A DNA stretch of 64,000 bases, from assembly GCA_964437825.1 (NCBI GenBank), contig CAYTIH010000004.1:1-64000 (forward strand), read 5' to 3'. Origin of the DNA: JBJFCE01 sp964437825. GTDB lineage: Bacteria > Bacillota > Clostridia > Lachnospirales > Lachnospiraceae. The stretch's first letter is position 1; every line of letters begins with the position of its first letter. The notes beneath the pieces are model-generated. The model was not told where the DNA came from, made no database searches, and saw only the letters and a list, made by a program, of their open reading frames with translations. Both the position numbers and the translations under genes were made by a program. Positions 7,755 to 17,101 of this stretch are shown piece by piece.

Positions 7755-8302
7755 ACGGCATAAATCAAAGTGCCGACAACTCCGGTTCCCAAAATAATCC
7801 GGATCGCGCTTAATCGGAACTTGCGAAGCAAAAAGAATGCAAGCAGAAACAAAACGCATTCAACGATCCGAAGATTTTCAAAGGAGGCCTCGCCGCCTCC
7901 AAAGATTCCAAGGAGGAATATGGACAATCCGGCAGATGCAATCAATGCTACAACCGCCGGACGCAGTGCGGATAATATTTTCTGTATGCCGTTTAGCTGG
8001 CGGTACTTGTAATAAAAGAATGCAAGAGCCAGACAGATACAAAAGGATGGCAGGATGCATCCAAGCGTACAGACAATCGCACCGGGGACGCCTGCAAGTC
8101 TTGTCCCTACAAAGGTTGCTGAGTTTATAGAAATGGGGCCGGGCGTCATTTCCGCAATCGTAATTAAATCCGTAAATTCTTCTAAGGTCATAAGTCCGCG
8201 TACATCCACGATCTGATTCTGAATCAGCGGAATTGCCGCATAACCGCCGCCTACACTGAACAGACCTACCTGTATAAAGCTGAGAAACAGATCCCATATC
8301 AT
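7748..8302 (-). CDS. chrA: Chromate transporter, C-terminal-type subunit
   Basis: The 184-residue integral membrane protein carries one chromate-transport domain (PF02417). The motif FSVGGGYAAIPL near the N-terminus and the later TPGPISINSATFVG are the family signatures. Short one-domain proteins act in pairs, the two halves matching the two domains of full-length ChrA, to export chromate or a related oxyanion. Its start overlaps the stop of the upstream subunit by four bases, so the two are translated together. In gut Clostridia the natural substrate is uncertain. Confidence 0.88.
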   Translation of the reverse strand: MIWDLFLSFIQVGLFSVGGGYAAIPLIQNQIVDVRGLMTLEEFTDLITIAEMTPGPISINSATFVGTRLAGVPGAIVCTLGCILPSFCICLALAFFYYKYRQLNGIQKILSALRPAVVALIASAGLSIFLLGIFGGGEASFENLRIVECVLFLLAFFLLRKFRLSAIRIILGTGVVGTLIYAVI

Positions 8303-8922
8303 AATTTTGTATCCTCCCCGCGATTATTTTTCTGCATGACTGAAATTACAGCATCCATGATACCTATGCCGAGACAAACGAGAATGACAAGCATGGCGCT
8401 GACGTCAAAGACAGCCGTTGCGAAAAATGCCGCAATCATTAACAGAATATATAACATACGCTTTGTTTTGCATACATTTTGGGCAAGATTATATACCACG
8501 TCAAAAATGACCGCCGCAACTCCGATCCGCATAACCTGAAGCGCAGTTGCGATGATCCGGTTTTCCCGAAATTGCGTGTAAAAGATCGCGATCAGAGATA
8601 TGATAATCATAGGCGGCAGTGCGGTTCCGAGGATCGCAACAATCGTGCCGGCAAGTCCCGCCATCCGATAACCGAGGATGACCGATGCATTGATCGGAAT
8701 CGGTCCGGGAGACGACTGTGCGATTGCCGTAATATCCAGCATTTCATCCTCCTTAAGCCATCCCAGTTCCTCCACGAATTTCTTTTTCATAAGGGAAACA
8801 ATGACAAAACCGCCGCCAAAGGTAAAAGCGCTTAACGTAAAGGTTGCCATAAACAGCTGCCTCAATATTTTAGGTTTGCTTTCTTTCAAATTCATTTTTA
8901 TAACCTTCCTCCTGCAGTTCAA
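8299..8922 (-). CDS. chrA: Chromate transporter, N-terminal-type subunit
   Basis: This is the 207-residue partner of the previous gene. It has the matching signatures FTFGGGFVIVSLMKKKFVEE and SSPGPIPINASVILGYRMAG, followed by several hydrophobic helices. It is the first gene of the two-gene minus-strand operon, with a strong GGAGGAAGG site about ten bases before its ORF start; ATG 8898 is a downstream alternative. A promoter with near-consensus boxes lies directly upstream. The two-subunit arrangement is typical of Firmicutes, and the membrane role is secure. Confidence 0.88.
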   Translation of the reverse strand: MNCRRKVIKMNLKESKPKILRQLFMATFTLSAFTFGGGFVIVSLMKKKFVEELGWLKEDEMLDITAIAQSSPGPIPINASVILGYRMAGLAGTIVAILGTALPPMIIISLIAIFYTQFRENRIIATALQVMRIGVAAVIFDVVYNLAQNVCKTKRMLYILLMIAAFFATAVFDVSAMLVILVCLGIGIMDAVISVMQKNNRGEDTKL

Positions 8923-8929
8923 TTGGAGT

Positions 8930-8958
8930 ATTATAATACAGAATCCATTTTCTGTAAA
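8930..8958 (-). promoter_or_regulatory. Sigma-A promoter of the chromate transporter operon
   Basis: On the minus strand TTTACA (8958-8953) and TATAAT (8935-8930) are separated by 17 bases. The -10 sits inside the palindrome GTATTATAATAC. Confidence 0.6.
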
Positions 8959-9041
8959 ACAATATCCTGATTAGTATTATGCATTTTTGCAGTATTTATC
9001 AAGACAACAGCTTATAAAGCCGGAAAAGGAGACTGCTGATA

Positions 9042-10346
9042 ATGAGAATGTACGATTTGATTCAAAAGAAACGGGACGGCTATGCACTGACCGGGGAAGA
9101 AATTGCATACATGATCGCAGAGTATACAAGCGGAGTAATTCCGGATTATCAAATGTCCGCCATGATGATGGCAATTTATTTCCGCGGAATGACCCGGGAA
9201 GAAACCCTGAATCTGACGATGGAGATGGCACACAGCGGAGATATGCTGGATTTATCGGAAATTCAGGGAGTGAAGGTGGATAAGCACAGTACCGGGGGCG
9301 TCGGTGATAAAACTTCTCTTGCTCTAACCCCGATGGTAGCGGCATGCGGCGTAAAGGTTGCCAAAATGAGCGGCAGGGGACTCGGACATACGGGAGGAAC
9401 CATCGATAAGCTGGAAAGCTTTGAGGGATTTTCCACGCAGCTGTCCGCGGAAGCGTTTACTGCGCAGGTAAACCGGATCGGAATCGCGATTATGGGTCAA
9501 ACCGCGGATTTGGCGCCTGCGGATAAAAAGCTTTACGCCCTTCGTGACGTAACGGCAACCGTGGATCAGATGTCGCTCATTGCCAGTTCCATAATGAGTA
9601 AAAAGCTTGCGGCCGGTGCGGATGCGATTGTGCTGGATGTAAAAACCGGAAGCGGCGCTTTTATGAAAAAAGAGGAAGATGCTCTCCTGCTGGCGCAGGA
9701 AATGGTTCAGCTCGGAAAGGGCGCCGGTAAAAATATGACGGCGGTCATTACCGATATGGATCAGCCGCTTGGTCTTGCCGTCGGAAATGTGCTTGAGGTA
9801 AAGGAAGCAATCGATACGCTAAACGGAAACGGTCCGGAAGACTTTACTCAATTGTGTATGACGCTCGGAACCTATATGCTGCTTGCGGCAGGAGAGGCGG
9901 AAGACGAAACGGATGCACATCAGAAATTAAAGGAGGCTGTCGAAAGCGGAGCGGCGCTTGATAAGCTGGCAGAATTTGTAGAAGCGCAGGGCGGAAGCAG
10001 GGAGCAGGTATATCATCCTGAGAGTCTTTTGAAAGCCTCTGTTATAGAGCCGGTTTTGGCGGATCAAGCCGGATATATTTCCCGTATTGCCTGTGATGAG
10101 GTGGGCGTCTGCTGTCTGATTCTCGGAGGCGGCAGGGAAACGAAGTCGGATATCATTGATTTGTCCGTAGGAATCGTTCTTTGCAAGAAAAAAGGAGATT
10201 ATGTAAAGCAGGGAGAGCCCCTTGCCATGCTTCATGCAAATGACAGGCAAAAGCTGGCGGAGGCCGCCATGCGTTACAAAAACGCCGTTTTGATTACGGA
10301 TCAGCCGCCTGTTGCGGAGCCCTTTATCAAAAATATTCTCCGCTGA
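9042..10346 (+). CDS. pdp: Pyrimidine-nucleoside phosphorylase
   Basis: The 434-residue enzyme phosphorolyses uridine, thymidine and deoxyuridine to free base and (deoxy)ribose-1-phosphate in nucleoside salvage. The thymidine/pyrimidine phosphorylase signature SGRGLGHTGGTIDKLES is present, preceded by the phosphate-binding KHSTGGVGDKTS near residue 80. Length and N-terminal start (MRMYDLIQKKRDG) match the Firmicute Pdp group rather than E. coli DeoA. GGAGAC lies upstream of the ATG. It is followed by a clear terminator, so it is probably a single-gene transcript, divergent from the chromate operon. Confidence 0.92.
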   Translation: MRMYDLIQKKRDGYALTGEEIAYMIAEYTSGVIPDYQMSAMMMAIYFRGMTREETLNLTMEMAHSGDMLDLSEIQGVKVDKHSTGGVGDKTSLALTPMVAACGVKVAKMSGRGLGHTGGTIDKLESFEGFSTQLSAEAFTAQVNRIGIAIMGQTADLAPADKKLYALRDVTATVDQMSLIASSIMSKKLAAGADAIVLDVKTGSGAFMKKEEDALLLAQEMVQLGKGAGKNMTAVITDMDQPLGLAVGNVLEVKEAIDTLNGNGPEDFTQLCMTLGTYMLLAAGEAEDETDAHQKLKEAVESGAALDKLAEFVEAQGGSREQVYHPESLLKASVIEPVLADQAGYISRIACDEVGVCCLILGGGRETKSDIIDLSVGIVLCKKKGDYVKQGEPLAMLHANDRQKLAEAAMRYKNAVLITDQPPVAEPFIKNILR

Positions 10347-10363
10347 ATAATACCAGGATCTTC

Positions 10364-10408
10364 AAAAAAGAAGCGCTGCAATGGTTCTAGCAGGCTTCTT
10401 TTTTTCGT
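10364..10408 (+). terminator. Rho-independent terminator after pdp
   Basis: AAAAAAGAAGC pairs with GCTTCTTTTTTT, with an inner GCTGC/GCAG pairing. The stem runs straight into a T tract. Confidence 0.75.
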
Positions 10409-10442
10409 ATATATAAGATAAAAATAGTGCGGATCTCTTGGC

Positions 10443-10736
10443 ATGGGAAAGCATCAAAACAAACTACGTGAAAATATAGTCAGACGGCTGGAATTGCCAA
10501 AGGATTGTGTTTATGGCGACTGCCTGATTCACATGGTCGGAAATCGGGAACTGATCATCGAAAATTATAGAAATGTCTGTCTTTTTGAAGAAAATCGAAT
10601 AGAGATTACATGTAAGCACTGCAAACTGATGATACAGGGAAAAAATCTGTCCATTGCTTATTATCTGGAGGATGAAATTCGGATACAGGGATGTATCAAT
10701 TTGATTGAATTCGTATCTTCTTTTGGAAAAACATGA
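10443..10736 (+). CDS. yqfC: Sporulation protein YqfC
   Basis: This 97-residue member of the YabP/YqfC family has the typical LELPKDCVYGDCLIHMVGNR front, IENYRNVCLFEENRIEI core and a final IEFVSSFGK. In Bacillus the gene is under mother-cell sigma-E control, and its product affects a late spore-assembly step; the mechanism is unknown. It is followed 41 bases later by yqfD, as in most spore-formers. This pair is one of the best signs that the organism sporulates. Confidence 0.88.
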   Translation: MGKHQNKLRENIVRRLELPKDCVYGDCLIHMVGNRELIIENYRNVCLFEENRIEITCKHCKLMIQGKNLSIAYYLEDEIRIQGCINLIEFVSSFGKT

Positions 10737-10777
10737 GGGTATGAACATAAGGCCAAGCAAGAGGGGGTGGTGTTAGT

Positions 10778-11989
10778 TTGAAGGATTTGTTTCATGGATA
10801 TGTTACGGTTAAAATATCCGGCGCATCAAAGGAACGTTTTTGGAACATGTGCAGAATGAAACACATAAAAATGTGGGATTTAAAGGAGAACGACAAGGAC
10901 TCCTCCGTCATCATGTGTATGAGCGGGAGGGATCTTTTGGATTCGAAAAATGCAATTCGAAAAAGCGGGGTAAAGGTGGCCGTGCTTGAAAAAAGCGGAC
11001 TGCCTTTTTTTTACAGAAGGCTATTAAAACGCGCGGTATTCGTAGCGGGGATTCTGTTCTGCGCCTTTTTTTTGATTGCAATGATGCAGAAAATATGGTG
11101 TATACAATTGGAAGGCAACAGAAAGATTACCGATGATGAGCTGATCGGTTTTCTCAATAAACAGGATATTCGAATCGGCTGCAATATCAAGGATATTTCC
11201 TATGAGGAGCTTGAGGCCGGAATCAGGGAAAACTTTAACGATATTATCTGGGCTTCCGTAATCAGAAAAGGAACTACACTTATCATCAGAATCAAGGAAA
11301 ATGAATTTTATAATGAAGCCGCAGTTTATGAGGATTATACGGATCTGAGAAGCGAATATGACGGTACCATTCTGTCAATGGTGGTGCGAAAAGGAGTTCC
11401 GCTTGTAAAAATCGGAGATACTGTGGCCAAGGGTGATATTATGGTACAGGGTGCGGTTCCGATTTTGGATGAAAATTCTGAAATCTGTAAATATCAATAC
11501 TGCCATGCCCAGGCGGATATTCTGATCCAGACACAGGAAATTTATGAGGAAACAATCTCAAGAGTCCATGAGGTCAGAATATACGGGGAAAACAGTAAAG
11601 GATTTGAAATCGGTTTTGGCACCCGCTTTTTCCAAATCGGAAAGAAGCGTTCTTCCGATAACGTTATAAGCAGCAAGAGTATCCATCAGATGGTGCTGTT
11701 TGATTATCTGTATTTGCCTCTTTATCTGAATATCACAACCTACACGCCGTATGAGACAGTGGACGAAACATACACACAGGAGGAGGCGCAGCAGATCCTT
11801 ACAGACAATCTGGAAAAATATTTACATATATTATCTGAAAAAGGGGTACAAATTGTACGGAAAGATGTTAAAATAATAAAGAATGGGATGATTGTGCAGA
11901 TAATTGCAAATCTGACTCTGAACAGAAATGCAGGTATTAGTACCGAAACAACTGTGGAGCTTACTGAGCATGGAGAAGATGATAACTGA
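10778..11989 (+). CDS. yqfD: Sporulation protein YqfD
   Basis: The 403-residue protein has a short cytoplasmic front, one membrane helix at about residues 86-103 and a large outer domain beginning IWCIQLEGNRKITDDELIGF, the YqfD/SpoIVFA-like POTRA-type region. In Bacillus it is expressed in the mother cell with YqfC and is needed for efficient sporulation. The start is TTG at 10778, behind a strong AGAGGGGGTGGTG site. Its 3' end overlaps phoH by 20 bases. Confidence 0.88.
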   Translation: MKDLFHGYVTVKISGASKERFWNMCRMKHIKMWDLKENDKDSSVIMCMSGRDLLDSKNAIRKSGVKVAVLEKSGLPFFYRRLLKRAVFVAGILFCAFFLIAMMQKIWCIQLEGNRKITDDELIGFLNKQDIRIGCNIKDISYEELEAGIRENFNDIIWASVIRKGTTLIIRIKENEFYNEAAVYEDYTDLRSEYDGTILSMVVRKGVPLVKIGDTVAKGDIMVQGAVPILDENSEICKYQYCHAQADILIQTQEIYEETISRVHEVRIYGENSKGFEIGFGTRFFQIGKKRSSDNVISSKSIHQMVLFDYLYLPLYLNITTYTPYETVDETYTQEEAQQILTDNLEKYLHILSEKGVQIVRKDVKIIKNGMIVQIIANLTLNRNAGISTETTVELTEHGEDDN

Positions 11990-12998
11990 TTGCCTAACCT
12001 GTGATGTGCAGGACATCCAGAATGTATTCGGCGCAGGAGATGCTTATTGCAAAAAGCTGGAGTGCGATCTGAACGTGACCATTGTGGATCGTGACGGCGC
12101 AATTAAAATATCGGGTGCGCAGACCGATGTGACAAAGGCAAAGGGAATTTTACTGGAATTGATGACTTTGTCCAAAAGAGGGAATATGATAGAAGAACAG
12201 AAGGTAAACTATGCGATTGATATGTCAAAGGAAAATAAAGAGGACGGACTGCTGGCTATGGAGGATGCGCTGATCTGTCATACGGTTAACGGGAAACCGT
12301 TAAAGCCAAAGACCCTGGGGCAGAAAAAATATGTGGATGCAATCAGGGAACATATGATTGTTTTCGGCCTTGGCCCCGCCGGAACCGGAAAGACGTATCT
12401 GGCGATGGCAATGGCGATTACGGCATTTAAAAACGAGGAAGTCGGCAGGATCATTCTGACAAGACCCGCAATTGAAGCAGGCGAGAAGCTGGGCTTTTTA
12501 CCGGGGGATTTGCAAAGCAAGGTGGATCCTTATTTAAGGCCGTTATATGACGCGCTTTATCAGATCATGGGTGCGGAAAGCTTTTCCAAAAATATGGAAA
12601 AGGGACTGATCGAGGTAGCGCCGCTTGCCTATATGAGAGGAAGGACTCTTGACAATGCCTATATTATTCTGGATGAAGCGCAGAATACGACGCCGGCGCA
12701 GATGAAAATGTTTCTGACCAGAATCGGATTCGGAAGCAAGGTCGTGATCACCGGAGACCAGTCTCAGAAGGATTTGGCCAAGGGAGTTCAGTCGGGTCTG
12801 GACGTTGCAATCAGAGTCTTAAAAAATGTGGATGAAATTGCATTTTGTAATCTTACCAGCAAGGATGTGGTCAGACATCCTTTGGTACAGAAAATTGTAA
12901 AGGCATACGAAAACTATGAAGAAAAAGAAAGCAGAAAATCAGGATATAACCAAAAAAGCAGAAAAAACGAACGCAGACAAAAAGCGGCAGAGCGGTAA
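11970..12998 (+). CDS. phoH: PhoH family ATPase
   Basis: This roughly 342-residue protein has a KH-like N-terminal part and a PhoH P-loop domain. Walker A is GPAGTGKT at about 135-142 and Walker B-like LDEAQNTTPAQM is at about 234. In Firmicutes PhoH sits beside ybeY and is thought to act in RNA metabolism or ribosome maturation. The start is placed at ATG 11970, which has GGAG ten bases upstream; an in-frame TTG at 11928 has weaker support. The last residues are lysine/arginine-rich and overlap the next gene by 83 bases. Confidence 0.9.
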   Translation: MEKMITDCLTCDVQDIQNVFGAGDAYCKKLECDLNVTIVDRDGAIKISGAQTDVTKAKGILLELMTLSKRGNMIEEQKVNYAIDMSKENKEDGLLAMEDALICHTVNGKPLKPKTLGQKKYVDAIREHMIVFGLGPAGTGKTYLAMAMAITAFKNEEVGRIILTRPAIEAGEKLGFLPGDLQSKVDPYLRPLYDALYQIMGAESFSKNMEKGLIEVAPLAYMRGRTLDNAYIILDEAQNTTPAQMKMFLTRIGFGSKVVITGDQSQKDLAKGVQSGLDVAIRVLKNVDEIAFCNLTSKDVVRHPLVQKIVKAYENYEEKESRKSGYNQKSRKNERRQKAAER

Positions 12999-14172
12999 CA
13001 GGAAGCTTCTGCCGGCGTTTCTGGGCGCCTGCGTCATTATTTTGCTCTGCAGCGGCGCCTGCGTATACTTATATCCTCTGGAGTTGTCCGAGCAGATCAG
13101 GACAATGGTGACTGTGGCGTTATTTCTGCTTCTGTTATTATTTTCAGAATTCAGAAGCCGGATTGCCGGAGATTATCTGTATGACAATGCCGCCCATCGG
13201 GGACGTTTTTATATAGCGTATGTAATATTATTTGCGCTTGCCTGTTTCTTTCCGATGTTTACAAGGACCGGATGGCCGTTCCTGTTTTATGCCGTAGTGC
13301 TTACGCTTTTCGGCAACAGTATTACCGGAATGGTTTCCTATGTTTCGATTTTGAGTTTTACCTGTCTGGTGGGACAGACTGACTTTCAAACGTTCCTGTT
13401 CTATTTTTTTACCGGCATGTGCGTGGTGATCTTATTCTCCGTGTTGGATGAAAATTTCAGAATCGAGATACCGATGATATTATCCCTATTATGCTTTATG
13501 ATATCTCTTTGTGCGAATCTGATTATTACGCAAAATGCAAATCTGTCGTTTCAGATGTTTTTAGTACCGCTGATCAGTCTGTTTTTGAATACGGTATTGA
13601 TGATTATGTTTCTATGGTTTGTGAATATTGCGGTGATTAACCGGGAGAAAAGCAGATATCAGGAAATCAATGATCCGGAATTCGAACTCATGACGAAAAT
13701 GAAGGAAGCCGGAAAACAGCATTATTATCAGGCCATACACACAGCATATCTTTGCAATAAAATTGCTTCCAGGCTATCCATGGATACGGATGCGGTTCGG
13801 GCAGCCGGATTCTACCACGGGGCCGGTATTATCAAAGGCGAGGATTCGCTTGAAAATCTAATGGAAATCTGCAGGGAATATGAATTTCCCGAAAAGGTCT
13901 GTGACATTTTAAGAGAATATAAGCAAAATGGCAGGATTTTAAACAAGGAAACCGCGGTGGTTCTGATGTCCAGTACGGTAATTGATGCAATTATGTCTCT
14001 GTTTGAACAGGATCATGATGCCAAAATCCAATATCATGAGGTCATCGGGCATTTGTTCCAAAAGAAGATGGAAAAGGGAATTTTTGATAAGTGTAATATA
14101 TCTATTTATGAAATGAATCAAATGAAAAAAATACTGATAGAGGAAAATCTGTATTATGACTTTTTACGTTGA
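12916..14172 (+). CDS. PgpH/YqfF-like 7TM-HD protein with a degenerate HD domain
   Basis: In the yqfD-phoH-X-ybeY order this position belongs to PgpH (YqfF), a cyclic-di-AMP phosphodiesterase. This 418-residue version lacks the large N-terminal extracytoplasmic domain. After a charged tail there are about seven helices (residues 30-240) and a C-terminal HD-like domain. The metal-binding HD pair reads HG here (H301-G302, YHGAG instead of YHDIG), and the later histidines are not evident; His269 of the first motif remains. The protein therefore looks unable to bind the two-metal centre. It overlaps phoH by 83 bases and ybeY by 17, so it is translated with them. A sensor or scaffold role is possible. 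Confidence 0.75.
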   Translation: MKKKKAENQDITKKAEKTNADKKRQSGNRKLLPAFLGACVIILLCSGACVYLYPLELSEQIRTMVTVALFLLLLLFSEFRSRIAGDYLYDNAAHRGRFYIAYVILFALACFFPMFTRTGWPFLFYAVVLTLFGNSITGMVSYVSILSFTCLVGQTDFQTFLFYFFTGMCVVILFSVLDENFRIEIPMILSLLCFMISLCANLIITQNANLSFQMFLVPLISLFLNTVLMIMFLWFVNIAVINREKSRYQEINDPEFELMTKMKEAGKQHYYQAIHTAYLCNKIASRLSMDTDAVRAAGFYHGAGIIKGEDSLENLMEICREYEFPEKVCDILREYKQNGRILNKETAVVLMSSTVIDAIMSLFEQDHDAKIQYHEVIGHLFQKKMEKGIFDKCNISIYEMNQMKKILIEENLYYDFLR

Positions 14173-14656
14173 GACGGAAACAGAAAACAGACTGCCGTTT
14201 GCTGCAAAACAGCTGGGCGGGCAGGTAGCAGAGGCAGTCCTGGAAATGGAAAATTGCCCCTATGAGGCATCCGTTAATTTTCTCTTAACGGACAATGCCG
14301 GGATTCATGAGCTGAATCGCAGATTCAGAAAGATCGACAGCCCGACGGATGTTCTTTCTTTTCCGAATATCGAATTTGAGAAGGAAGCGGAATTTTGCGG
14401 ACTGGAGGAGCGAAGCGAGGATTTTTTTGATCCCGATACCGGAGAATTGCTTCTCGGTGATATCGTGATTTCGCAGGATAAAGTTTTTGAACAGGCACAG
14501 CAATACGGACATAGCATAAAACGGGAATTTGCATTTTTGATTGCACATTCCATGCTGCATTTGTGCGGATATGACCATATGACGCCTGAGGAAGCTGCAC
14601 GTATGGAAGAAAAGCAGGAGAAGGTACTTGGTAAGCTTGGAATTACGCGTGAATAA
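14156..14656 (+). CDS. ybeY: Endoribonuclease YbeY (16S rRNA maturation)
   Basis: The 166-residue metalloenzyme takes part in 16S rRNA 3'-end processing and ribosome quality control. The zinc-binding signature HSMLHLCGYDHM (H-x3-H-x5-H type) is near residues 130-142, and the FRKIDSPTDVLSFP strand motif precedes it. Length is normal. The start overlaps the preceding HD-like gene by 17 bases, and the usual phoH-ybeY neighbourhood supports the call. Confidence 0.93.
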   Translation: MTFYVETETENRLPFAAKQLGGQVAEAVLEMENCPYEASVNFLLTDNAGIHELNRRFRKIDSPTDVLSFPNIEFEKEAEFCGLEERSEDFFDPDTGELLLGDIVISQDKVFEQAQQYGHSIKREFAFLIAHSMLHLCGYDHMTPEEAARMEEKQEKVLGKLGITRE

Positions 14657-14672
14657 GTGAAAGGATTCTGAT

Positions 14673-16301
14673 ATGATGGATTTCAAAAGACAAAAGAAAA
14701 TGGTTAATATCATTCTTGCGTGTGCATATTTCGTATGCTTTGCAAGATTTATTCCTATTAGAAATCAGATCGGAGATGAAGGCGTTGGGCTGTTTGCAGC
14801 GGCATTCCTGCTCTATTTTATCTATATGAGCGTGGTAAGGGCCGTTTTCTCAGAACTGATCTCCAAAATGATTAACAGCAGAATGAAGCGCGATCAGTAC
14901 AAGAATGCCGGCAGAGTTTTTGATTTTTCACTGCTGGCGGGAGCTGCATCAGGAATTGTCGTCTGTATTGTCGTATTCCTTCTTTCGGGAGTACTTGCCG
15001 ATACGGTTCTGGGAATGGAACATACGATATATGTGATCAGATATATGGCGCCTGCCTATACCTTCGGGACAGTGATTGCTGTTTTTTCGGGGTATTTAAA
15101 AGGCGTTGGAGATTATGTAACTGATGCTTTATTGGCACTAGGCAGCGAGCTTTTGACCTCCCTGCTCTGTCTTTTGATGTCCGGAGTGACCTATGGCCGC
15201 GGAACGAAGGTGTCCGACCTGCTGCATCAGGAAGTATATGCCGGAGTCTATGGTGCACGGGGCTGCGGAATCGCAGTGAGCCTGAGTGCGTTTCTTATGC
15301 TCCTGTTATACCTTTTGTTTTATGCACAGACGAAGGTCGCATTTAAACGCAGAACGATGAAGGATGCAGCGGCAAGGGAAGAAGAGTATTCCTTATATGC
15401 CCATATGCTGTATATTTCCTCCGCTGTTACTTATGTGTCCGTATTTCTGACCGTGCTTTGCCTTTACGTGGAGGAACGAATCCTGGTATCCCATATGAAT
15501 GAGGTTTCCAAAGAGCATCCTGAACAGCTATTGAATGCAGCTGCAACATGGGGACGCTATTTCGGAAAAGGAATTGTATTTGTATGGTTTCCAATCGCCG
15601 TTATTTATGTAATTTATCATGGAACCGCTGTTTATCTCAGACGTTCTCTGAATCAGGATGACAGAAAGAATATCAGGGACACCATGCAGATGCGCCTGCG
15701 TAAATATATGTTGGTATTTTTACCGCTCACGGTATTCCTGTTTGTTTTTACCAAGCCGCTTATGGGCTTTGTCAGCATTGGTCAGATTTCGGACGTTATG
15801 GGTGCTGTCAAATTAGGAACCTTATCTGTTTTCTTTATCGGTCTTGCTTACATTTTCGCGCAAATCTGCATTGCAATGGATAAGAAGCTATATATCTTAA
15901 TCATTCAGGCAGTATGCTTCCTGCTTCATATCATCGTGATGCGGATAGGAATCCGTTCCTATGAGAACGCTGCTTCGGCAATCGGGCTTGCGCAGCTGGT
16001 TTGCGCTGTTGTAACAGCGGTCATGTATGGAGCATTATTTACACTTCAGCTGGGCTACAGGCATAATCTGCTTCATTTGATCAAGCCTCTGATCGGCAGC
16101 GTTATATCGGGTCTTCTTGGAATGCTGATCGTTATGCTGTTTGCAGGAAAGGTTGCGGATGTACTGACTCTGATCATTGGCAGTATTGTGTTTGTAATTC
16201 TGTATTTGATTATCATGGCTCTGCTGCATGGATTGAGTAAAAAGGAACTGCTGAAGTTTCCGGGAGGGGCCTTTTTGGTACAAATGTTTTATCACAGATA
16301 A
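14673..16301 (+). CDS. SpoVB/MurJ-like polysaccharide flippase (MOP superfamily)
   Basis: The 542-residue protein is hydrophobic throughout, with about 14 predicted helices and the MOP exporter layout. It starts with a short basic tail and the helix IILACAYFVCFARFIPIRNQ, and contains GYLKGVGDYVTDALLALGSE and GARGCGIAVSLSAF, which resemble the SpoVB/Wzx branch. Such proteins flip lipid-linked sugars across the membrane, and SpoVB is required for spore cortex peptidoglycan. It follows ybeY by 16 bases in an operon of sporulation-linked genes, which favours a cell-wall role. Which lipid-linked substrate it moves cannot be read from sequence. Confidence 0.75.
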   Translation: MMDFKRQKKMVNIILACAYFVCFARFIPIRNQIGDEGVGLFAAAFLLYFIYMSVVRAVFSELISKMINSRMKRDQYKNAGRVFDFSLLAGAASGIVVCIVVFLLSGVLADTVLGMEHTIYVIRYMAPAYTFGTVIAVFSGYLKGVGDYVTDALLALGSELLTSLLCLLMSGVTYGRGTKVSDLLHQEVYAGVYGARGCGIAVSLSAFLMLLLYLLFYAQTKVAFKRRTMKDAAAREEEYSLYAHMLYISSAVTYVSVFLTVLCLYVEERILVSHMNEVSKEHPEQLLNAAATWGRYFGKGIVFVWFPIAVIYVIYHGTAVYLRRSLNQDDRKNIRDTMQMRLRKYMLVFLPLTVFLFVFTKPLMGFVSIGQISDVMGAVKLGTLSVFFIGLAYIFAQICIAMDKKLYILIIQAVCFLLHIIVMRIGIRSYENAASAIGLAQLVCAVVTAVMYGALFTLQLGYRHNLLHLIKPLIGSVISGLLGMLIVMLFAGKVADVLTLIIGSIVFVILYLIIMALLHGLSKKELLKFPGGAFLVQMFYHR

Positions 16302-16342
16302 TCGCAGAATGTCAGGAAACACAAGAGTGCATTAAGCATAAT

Positions 16343-16393
16343 GATTTGGATAAAACAATTTGGATGACATAATTTGAATAAAACAATTTGAAT
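16343..16393 (+). repeat. Two tandem copies of a 28-base direct repeat
   Basis: GATTTGGATAAAACAATTTG at 16343 is repeated as AATTTGAATAAAACAATTTG at 16371. The copies also contain the shorter word AATTTG several times. They sit between the flippase and the BofC-like gene. Confidence 0.5.
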
Positions 16394-16422
16394 ATGCCGA
16401 TACTATGCAAAAGGAGTCTGGT

Positions 16423-17079
16423 ATGAAGCATTTGTATAGAATCGGCATTTTTGTGGCTGCATGCGTCATTGTAGGGGCGCTGATTTATTATTTATATGGA
16501 CAATTCCGTTTAGAGGTGGCTGATCTGGGTGATTATCCGCAAATCTATGCGGACCAAAAGGATATGGAGTTCCAGCAGCAGATAGAAAAGGAAACTCCCG
16601 ACGGTGACGCCTCACAGACGGCAGCCGCCAAAAGAGAGTTCGTAAGCAGACAGACTGTTTATCTGCTTGAGGAATATGACAGCTATGCAGGTACCTTGAC
16701 CGTCCGGGAGTGTGAAATTCCAAGGCAGTATCTTGGGATGACGCGGCAGGAGCTGGAGGATGAACTTGCAATCTATGAGAAATCACCGTCCCTTGAAGAT
16801 CTGTCCAAGGGACTGATCAGTGTGGTACTTGAGACTTTTTCCAGCGAAAAAATCACGATTCGCAAAACCTATTATCTGGAACCGGAAGAAGAATGTTATC
16901 TGCTTACGGTAGAAAATCATTATATTGTAGTATATTATAAAAATCTGAACACGTTATATTGCTATACCGACATTGAATTTGAACAGCTGCCGAAAGCGCT
17001 TCAAACAGAGATTATGGGCATTAAGACTATCAAAACGGAAGAGGAATTGTTTGCTTTTCTGGAATCCTACAGTAGTTAA
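16423..17079 (+). CDS. Membrane-anchored BofC-like protein
   Basis: The 218-residue protein has a signal anchor (residues 6-26) and an outer domain. The C-terminal half (TYYLEPEEECYLLTVENHYI, then YTDIEFEQLP and a closing EEELFAFLESYSS) resembles the BofC C-terminal domain. BofC is a forespore secreted regulator of the SpoIVB protease in Bacillus, and many Clostridia carry looser relatives of unknown role. ATG 16423 is preferred over ATG 16405 because AAGGAG lies six bases before it. It is probably exported and may function in the spore envelope or cell wall. Confidence 0.6.
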   Translation: MKHLYRIGIFVAACVIVGALIYYLYGQFRLEVADLGDYPQIYADQKDMEFQQQIEKETPDGDASQTAAAKREFVSRQTVYLLEEYDSYAGTLTVRECEIPRQYLGMTRQELEDELAIYEKSPSLEDLSKGLISVVLETFSSEKITIRKTYYLEPEEECYLLTVENHYIVVYYKNLNTLYCYTDIEFEQLPKALQTEIMGIKTIKTEEELFAFLESYSS

Positions 17080-17101
17080 TACTTCGAAACGGAGAGGTTA
17101 C

